A stretch of DNA of 10,854 nucleotides from CAZTTH01 sp964615975 (lineage in GTDB: Bacteria; Verrucomicrobiota; Lentisphaeria; JABSQK01; JAJFLO01), in the NCBI GenBank assembly GCA_964615975.1, contig CAZTTH010000079.1, positions 1 through 10,854 of the forward strand. The letters run 5' to 3'. A program made the translations under genes and the position numbers. Of the stretch, positions 6,583 to 10,854 are shown in pieces (position 1 is the stretch's first letter; the number at the start of each line of letters is the position of its first letter). The notes under the pieces were generated by a model that saw only the letters and a list, made by a program, of their open reading frames with translations, was not told where the DNA came from and ran no database searches.

Positions 6583-7997
6583 ACCAATCGAATTCTCCCG
6601 GTCAATAATTCGTGCATCATGCCCTGTTTGATCTGGCGGTATTTCACCAGTTTCGCCTCCAATGCCATGATCTCAGCGTCCATATCGGAGAGGATTTCCG
6701 CGATGGCGGTTTGTTCGGGAATTTGTGGCAATATCAGTTCAAAGTTCTTCATCGTATTCCAATCGGAACGTGGCATGTGAGTTCCATACGATGAACTCGC
6801 TGCTTCAATAAACTTATGTGTTTGAACAATTTGAAATAGATAAGCAGAGTGTACCAGAACCTTGTTGGGTGCGAATATCCAGATCTCAGTCGAGCAGACA
6901 CCAGCACGATCAGCCAACCAGTATTTTCTTAGATAAGCGCGAAGTTTTCCAAATAAAACATCGCCTTCACAGAAGACCGATTTTAATGAAGACTGTTCTC
7001 CTGTACTCGTGCATCCTAAGAGTGAACCAGTTGAAGAATTGATATGTTCCAATTCGATACAGAATTCCTGAATTCCATCTTTTTTGGGATCAATCCGTTC
7101 ACCCCGAATGATAACAACATCCCCCAACCGCTTCTCTTCCCAATCGCCACTAAATCCCGGTAGACGTCTGCTTAATCGAGAATGGTTAGTGGATAATTGG
7201 GAGTTTTCCCCATTATCAATTTTCAATTCTCCATTCTCAATTGGCATTGTCTCCGGCGGAGTTAAAAGCCACTGCATGGCGCCTTTTTTGATCTGGTGTT
7301 TTTTGGCGATGAGTTGCTCCAGAGATTCAATCAGCGCATCCACATCGCTCAACGCCTCGGCAATTGCTTCTTGTTCTGCTTTGGTGGGAGGAAGTGCGAT
7401 AAATAGTCGCATTAAATTGTCTTGGTTAATGTTGGTATTAGCACTAACCGAGCTTGCGCTTATAAGCCTATTGCGAAAGCTCTCCTCGTAGAAACAATGT
7501 CTCTTCAACTTGATATCTATAAATCCACTATCACGGAATCTGATAAGAAATCCAGAGTAAACCGTTTCAGGTAAATCATTCTCGACAATTGCAGTCAATC
7601 CTACACCAGATGGTTTAACCGACGAACGAATAAAAATTACGTCCCCTTTTTTGAGGTTGTAGTTTTTTTGATCGAAATAATTGCTGGCAACCAAACCAAG
7701 TCCCTCAATAGATGCAATTGCAGAGATACCAAAGATATCCATTAAGTTCACAAATGGAAAGCCATGTCCAAATGCTTCACTGTTCTTGTTTATCCCATTC
7801 TTGAACGTACCAATGTCCCCAAGCTGATGAATCTCCCAATCCTCAGGAATCACTCCGACCTCAGTCTGTTTGTAGCCGGGAGGGATTAATTGAGAATGGA
7901 GAATTGAGAATGGAGAATTGGGGGGAGAGGGTTGAGATGGAGGAATGGGTAATGCTGAATTGGGGGGAGAACTCTTTGATTTGATTTCATTATCCAT
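6579..7997 (-). CDS. hsdS: Type I restriction enzyme, specificity subunit HsdS, with repeat-derived N-terminus and linker
   Basis: HsdS recognises the bipartite target and bridges two HsdM subunits. The 472 residues show the usual plan: target-recognition domain 1 (about 41-203, opening GYKQTEVGVIPEDWEIHQLG), central conserved helix (about 204-246, EQEAIAEALSDVDALIESLE), domain 2 (about 279-424, opening LPGFSGDWEEKRLG) and a distal helix (425-472, EQTAIAEILSDMDAEI) ending LLTGRIRLV. Two parts are foreign to the family. Residues 1-38 are Pro/Ser-rich and repeat-encoded. Residues 247-276, between the first helix and domain 2, are read from a fold-back repeat. I chose the ATG at 7997, preceded by GGAG eight bases upstream and 16 nt after the hsdM stop. 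An ATG at 8051 would add 18 residues read inside the hsdM end and has a poorly placed binding site. The stop overlaps the RAYT start (ATGA). The recognition sequence cannot be predicted by eye. Confidence 0.95.
   Translation of the reverse strand: MDNEIKSKSSPPNSALPIPPSQPSPPNSPFSILHSQLIPPGYKQTEVGVIPEDWEIHQLGDIGTFKNGINKNSEAFGHGFPFVNLMDIFGISAIASIEGLGLVASNYFDQKNYNLKKGDVIFIRSSVKPSGVGLTAIVENDLPETVYSGFLIRFRDSGFIDIKLKRHCFYEESFRNRLISASSVSANTNINQDNLMRLFIALPPTKAEQEAIAEALSDVDALIESLEQLIAKKHQIKKGAMQWLLTPPETMPIENGELKIDNGENSQLSTNHSRLSRRLPGFSGDWEEKRLGDVVIIRGERIDPKKDGIQEFCIELEHINSSTGSLLGCTSTGEQSSLKSVFCEGDVLFGKLRAYLRKYWLADRAGVCSTEIWIFAPNKVLVHSAYLFQIVQTHKFIEAASSSYGTHMPRSDWNTMKNFELILPQIPEQTAIAEILSDMDAEIMALEAKLVKYRQIKQGMMHELLTGRIRLV
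7173..7244. repeat. Fold-back copy of the AATTGAGAATGGAG repeat in the hsdS linker
   Basis: The left arm reads AATCGAGAATGGTTAGTGG on the plus strand. The right arm reads AATTGAGAATGGAGAATTG on the minus strand, so the two arms are imperfect inverted copies. The centre adds a smaller stem, GATAATTGGG against CCCATTATC, with one bulged base. It contributes IENGELKIDNGENSQLSTNH and a few flanking residues to HsdS. Confidence 0.75.
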
Positions 7998-8019
7998 TTT
8001 CCATTCTCCACTATCAATT
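7888..8019. repeat. Repeat block at the hsdM-hsdS junction, two inverted arms
   Basis: The left arm holds two perfect tandem copies of the 14-mer AATTGAGAATGGAG (7888-7901, 7902-7915) followed by AATTGG. The right arm, on the minus strand, reads AATTGATAGTGGAGAATGG and then AAAATGGATAATG. The arms are imperfect inverted relatives around about 70 bp of purine-rich sequence. The block carries the hsdM stop (TGA followed at once by TAG), the hsdS GGAG ribosome binding site and the hsdS start codon. Confidence 0.75.
8006..8009 (-). promoter_or_regulatory. Ribosome binding site of hsdS, within the repeat
   Basis: GGAG sits eight bases before the ATG at 7997. This placement decides the start in favour of 7997 over 8051. 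The motif is part of the interspersed repeat itself (GTGGAGAATGG), so the current translation signal seems to have come with the repeat. Confidence 0.55.
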
Positions 8020-10440
8020 AAGCAAAAATCCCATTTTTGCGAGGTGAGCATGCACCTTTTGCTCCAGCTCGACCACCTTACCAGCGGCTTGGGGCAACGG
8101 GGTATCGTAACGTTCGGCCAGTTCCTTGACGCGCTGGGTCAACGTCTGGCTGATGCGGTCCATCTCGCTGTGAATGGCCGCGGCAATGGCAGCCAGCCAT
8201 TTGTCATCCACCACCAGGGTTTTGATTTCGGTTTCGGTGAGTGTCGGGTATTTGGTGTAGGCTTTGGCGTCAAGATCGGCTTCAGCATCTTTCAGGGCGC
8301 GTTTGAGCTCGCCTTCTTCGCTGGATAGTTTCAACCACTCCGCCAACACCGAATTCTCAGTCATTATCAATTCTCCATTTTCAATCTCCAATTCACCTTG
8401 CTCCATTTTCAATTCCTTGAGTCGCCCGGCAACTGAAGCCTTGTTCACTTTGTCGAGTTCTGAGAATGCGCCGTCTTCACCACCATGTTCTTCTTCCATC
8501 TCGGTCATGCGGGCAGTGACGCGTTCGAGTTCAGCCTCCAGTTTGGTGATGGCTTCCTGCTCGGCGGCAAAATAACGGGCGACAATCAGGGATTTCGGCA
8601 CGAGGTCGCAGGTCCAGCCTTTATCCACTTCCTTGCCCCTGACATTCTTCGCCAGCACCCGGGTGGTCTCGGCCTTCCAACCATCGGCGGCGACGAGGTA
8701 ACAATCGTCCTGCATGGTCGCCGACCAGTAATCCATGAGATGCTGATAAACGTGATACTTATCCATCAGCGGCTTGTCGGTGTAATGCGCTAACAAGTCT
8801 TCCGCGAGCTCATGGATCACTGTTTTGGGATGACAGCCAACGGTCAGGGATTTGAGGGTGATAGCGCCGCGCTCTCGCCAGTCGACGAAAAGGGTTTCCA
8901 TACCGGCAATGAAGGCGGCGAACTCCGGGTGGCTGTAGATGGTGGATTTTAATTGAGAATTGGGAATGGATAATTGTGAATAACCGGGACGGAGAGGTTG
9001 AAAAAGAGCGGATCGCATATTGGGGAGCACTGTCCAGTATTTGTGCAGAGCGTCAATGTCACGGGCGGGAATGCCGCCGCACAGGTGACCGGCGATGTCC
9101 TGAATGTCCTCAGCCTGTTGGCTGTCGATGTAACGCGGGAGATTGAGGTTGAACTCGTTTTTCTCGATCTCCTCGAAACCGACCACGCGGGAGTACTTCG
9201 GGATCTCCAGCCGTTTGGTGAAGACATCGACGATCTGGTGAATATCCCGGTCGCGCAGGCGGTTCTTGTTGCCGTCCTTGAGGAAACCGGCGCTGGCATC
9301 AACCATGAAAACGCCCTTGCGGGTATGGGCGTTTTCCTTGTCGATCACGATGATACAGGCGGGTATGTTGGTGCCATAGAAGAGATTGGCGGGCAGGCCG
9401 ATGACGCCCTTGATATAGCCTTTGCGGATGAGATGGCGACGGATATCCGCCTCGGCGTTGCCGCGAAAGAGCACGCCGTGCGGCAGAATACAAGCACCCA
9501 TGCCAGTGCTTTTGAGCGAGCGGACGATATGCAGCAGGTAGGCGTAGTCGCCCTGTTTTGAAGGCGGGGCGCCGAAGGGTTGGAAGCGTTCCCAGGGATC
9601 GTTCCGCACATCGACGCCGTTGCTCCAGCGCTTGTCGCTGAAGGGTGGATTGGCGACGACATAATCGAAGGTCTTGAGGGTATCGCCGTTCTTGAACTTG
9701 GGATCGGCGAGGGTGTTGCCCTGGACGATGAGCGCACCGGCGTTATTATGCAGGATCATGTTCATGCGGGCGAGCCCGGAGGTGGCGGCATCCTTTTCCT
9801 GTCCATAAAGCGTGACGGGTGTGCGGGCTTCCTCGGCAACCTTCAGGAGGAGCGAGCCGGAACCGCAGGTCGGATCGTAGACGGTGGTGGCGGACGAGGT
9901 TTTTGCCGTGCGGATGCCGAGGATTTGGGCGATGACGCGGCTGACTTCCGCGGGAGTGTAAAACTGCCCTTTGCTCTTGCCGCTCTCGGTGGCGAAGTGG
10001 CGCATGAGATATTCATAAGCATCTCCGAGGATGTCATCATCGTCGGCGCGGTTCCTGGAGAAATCGAGCGCCGGATTCTCGAAGATAGCGATGAGATTGC
10101 TGAGCCGGTCCACCATCTCCTTGCCGCTGCCGAGTTTGGTGGCCTCGTTGAAATCCGGAAAGTCGGACAATCGATTGGCATTGGCCAACGGCCCGATAAT
10201 CGTTTTGTTGATGCGATCACCGATGTCGGGCTTGCCATTGAGCGCCACCATGTCCTTAAAACTGGCGCCGGCGGGGATGGTGATGGGAGCATAGGGCCTA
10301 CCGGCGAATTTGTCGCTGACGTATTTCACGAACAGCAGCACCAGCACGTAGTCCTTGTATTGACTGGCATCCATGCCGCCTCTCAGTTCGTCGCAACTGG
10401 ACCAGAGGGAGGAGTAGAGTTCAGATTTCTTGAGCGCCAT
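8014..10440 (-). CDS. hsdM: Type I restriction enzyme, DNA adenine methyltransferase subunit HsdM (long form)
   Basis: HsdM transfers a methyl group from S-adenosylmethionine to adenine N6 at the site read by HsdS, and is also part of the restriction complex. The start MALKKSELYSSLWSSCDELR and the first 150 residues match the helical HsdM N-terminal domain. GQFYTPAEVSRVIAQIL then leads into the methyltransferase fold, with motif I DPTCGSGS near 189-196 and catalytic NPPF near 263-266, both intact. At 808 residues it is longer than the classic form of about 500; the extra C-terminal part (from about 450) is mostly helical with a likely coiled coil near 640-740. Two segments (about 486-498 and 676-698) are encoded by interspersed repeats without breaking the frame. 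The end, KMGFLLN, runs into a third repeat that supplies the stop. It is the first gene of the operon. No strong ribosome binding site is visible before the ATG. Confidence 0.96.
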   Translation of the reverse strand: MALKKSELYSSLWSSCDELRGGMDASQYKDYVLVLLFVKYVSDKFAGRPYAPITIPAGASFKDMVALNGKPDIGDRINKTIIGPLANANRLSDFPDFNEATKLGSGKEMVDRLSNLIAIFENPALDFSRNRADDDDILGDAYEYLMRHFATESGKSKGQFYTPAEVSRVIAQILGIRTAKTSSATTVYDPTCGSGSLLLKVAEEARTPVTLYGQEKDAATSGLARMNMILHNNAGALIVQGNTLADPKFKNGDTLKTFDYVVANPPFSDKRWSNGVDVRNDPWERFQPFGAPPSKQGDYAYLLHIVRSLKSTGMGACILPHGVLFRGNAEADIRRHLIRKGYIKGVIGLPANLFYGTNIPACIIVIDKENAHTRKGVFMVDASAGFLKDGNKNRLRDRDIHQIVDVFTKRLEIPKYSRVVGFEEIEKNEFNLNLPRYIDSQQAEDIQDIAGHLCGGIPARDIDALHKYWTVLPNMRSALFQPLRPGYSQLSIPNSQLKSTIYSHPEFAAFIAGMETLFVDWRERGAITLKSLTVGCHPKTVIHELAEDLLAHYTDKPLMDKYHVYQHLMDYWSATMQDDCYLVAADGWKAETTRVLAKNVRGKEVDKGWTCDLVPKSLIVARYFAAEQEAITKLEAELERVTARMTEMEEEHGGEDGAFSELDKVNKASVAGRLKELKMEQGELEIENGELIMTENSVLAEWLKLSSEEGELKRALKDAEADLDAKAYTKYPTLTETEIKTLVVDDKWLAAIAAAIHSEMDRISQTLTQRVKELAERYDTPLPQAAGKVVELEQKVHAHLAKMGFLLN
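8351..8415 (-). repeat. AATTGA(A/G)AATGGAG-type repeat inside hsdM, C-terminal region
   Basis: On the minus strand this reads AATTGAAAATGGAGCAAGG, then GATTGAAAATGGAGAATTG and ATAATG: two loose direct copies in one orientation. It encodes KMEQGELEIENGELIMTEN in the putative coiled-coil part of HsdM, a peptide closely resembling IENGELKIDNGEN in HsdS. Confidence 0.75.
8950..8982 (+). repeat. AATTGAGAAT-type repeat inside hsdM, middle region
   Basis: The plus strand reads TAATTGAGAATTGGGAATGG followed by ATAATTG, in the orientation opposite to the 8351-8415 copy. It encodes SQLSIPNSQLKS in HsdM, resembling NSPFSILHSQL at the start of HsdS. It is short and diverged, so membership in the family is somewhat less certain. 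Confidence 0.6.
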
Positions 10441-10584
10441 ACTGGGTTATCCGAGTAAATAATATATTGGATTGTGATTTCATTTCTTCCCCATCTTTCT
10501 GCCGCATCGCCGGTGGCGGCAAGGATTTTATTGCCTCGTAATAGTGATATCAAATTGTAACCACTCAGGTATCGATTGGAGGTT

Positions 10585-10645
10585 AACGGAGGGCGGACTT
10601 TCTTGTCCGCCTTGTCTTGGCGGGTTGGAAAACCCGCCCTCCGTT
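10585..10645. repeat. REP/BIME-like double hairpin
   Basis: A perfect 12-bp outer inverted repeat, AACGGAGGGCGG (10585-10596) with CCGCCCTCCGTT (10634-10645), encloses two hairpins: GGCGGAC/GTCCGCC (10592-10611, loop TTTCTT) and GGCGGGTT/AACCCGCC (10619-10638, loop GGAA). The outer and inner stems share bases, so the element can fold either as one long arm or as two side-by-side hairpins. This is the layout of a bacterial interspersed mosaic element. Its stem differs from that of the REPs inside the RAYT gene, so it may belong to another RAYT. Confidence 0.85.
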
Positions 10646-10755
10646 CGCAACCATATTCATCAATCTCATCTCAAAATCTTGACATGAGTAATTACGTCAA
10701 ACTGATCAGCTAATGAGGATATGAGGGAAATGATAATCCATGAATCCTAAATTCC

Positions 10756-10784
10756 AATTTCAGGGATGCCTGAATACTGAAATT
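10756..10784. repeat. Nested alternative inverted repeats
   Basis: AATTTCAG (10756-10763) pairs with CTGAAATT (10777-10784), and TTCAGG (10759-10764) pairs with CCTGAA (10769-10774). Because the stems overlap, only one can form at a time. The function is unknown; it could be an operator or a small repeat. Confidence 0.4.
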
Positions 10785-10854
10785 CATCGGTACTGGGCGC
10801 GGTCATCATCATCCTTTTTTGATGGTATGACATCATCACGAAACACGTATTCAA

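Larger units (their letters stand above)
10441..10854. other. Non-coding region upstream of hsdM
   Basis: These 414 bases contain no convincing gene. The operon promoter should lie here. An A/T-rich stretch (10461-10468, AATATATT) about 20 bases before the hsdM ATG could hold a -10 element or part of the leader, but no clear -35 partner is seen. Other contents are a small stem TGCCGC/GCGGCA (10500-10521), the REP/BIME-like element at 10585-10645, an imperfect palindrome bounded by TTGAC/GTCAA (10679-10700) and nested inverted repeats at 10756-10784. Confidence 0.5.

Noticed and set aside
7998..8051. Upstream ATG at 8051 as the hsdS start
   Set aside because: The extra 18 residues overlap the HsdM end, have no family resemblance, and the ATG at 7997 has a better spaced GGAG.
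9580..10458. A 292-codon plus-strand open frame opposite the 5' part of hsdM
   Set aside because: It is the antisense shadow of the methyltransferase core with its intact DPTCGSGS and NPPF motifs. The Gly/Val-rich composition is typical of a shadow frame.

Overview
The window comes from a draft bacterial assembly: a run of exactly 100 N at 5843-5942 is a scaffold placeholder. GC content looks moderate. Genes are packed bacterial-style, with start and stop codons overlapping. The phylum cannot be read from the sequence. REP-like palindromes, a REP-associated tyrosine transposase (RAYT) and A/T-rich interspersed repeats would fit a free-living environmental bacterium with a repeat-rich genome, but this is only a guess.

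Layout: one operon-like block on the minus strand, about 10.2 kb, fills the window. In transcription order it holds hsdM (10440-8014), hsdS (7997-6579), a RAYT (6582-5480, broken by the N run), an AlbA_2/HATPase/winged-helix protein (5483-4071), hsdR (4074-949) and a YgjP-like zinc metallopeptidase (949-233). hsdM and hsdS are 16 nt apart. The next three junctions are ATGA stop/start overlaps and the last is TAATG. The gene-poor flanks are 1-232 and 10441-10854. The right flank carries a double-hairpin REP/BIME-like element at 10585-10645.

Function: HsdM, HsdS and HsdR make a complete type I restriction-modification system, all with intact hallmark motifs. The AlbA_2 protein and the YgjP-like peptidase are accessory genes of unknown role. 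The notable point is the RAYT: it is joined to hsdS and to the AlbA_2 gene by ATGA overlaps on both sides, so it looks like a built-in member of the operon. Its reading frame contains two inverted REP hairpins enclosing a 21-bp tandem repeat (heptapeptide GVGERTL). The assembly broke inside this repeat. The apparent frameshift there is explained by the arbitrary gap size.

A second repeat family, with core AATTGAGAATGGAG, has entered hsdM and hsdS at four places without breaking either frame. One of these forms the hsdM stop, the hsdS ribosome binding site and the hsdS start; another lies in the central linker of HsdS. No tRNA, rRNA, CRISPR array or integrase was seen.
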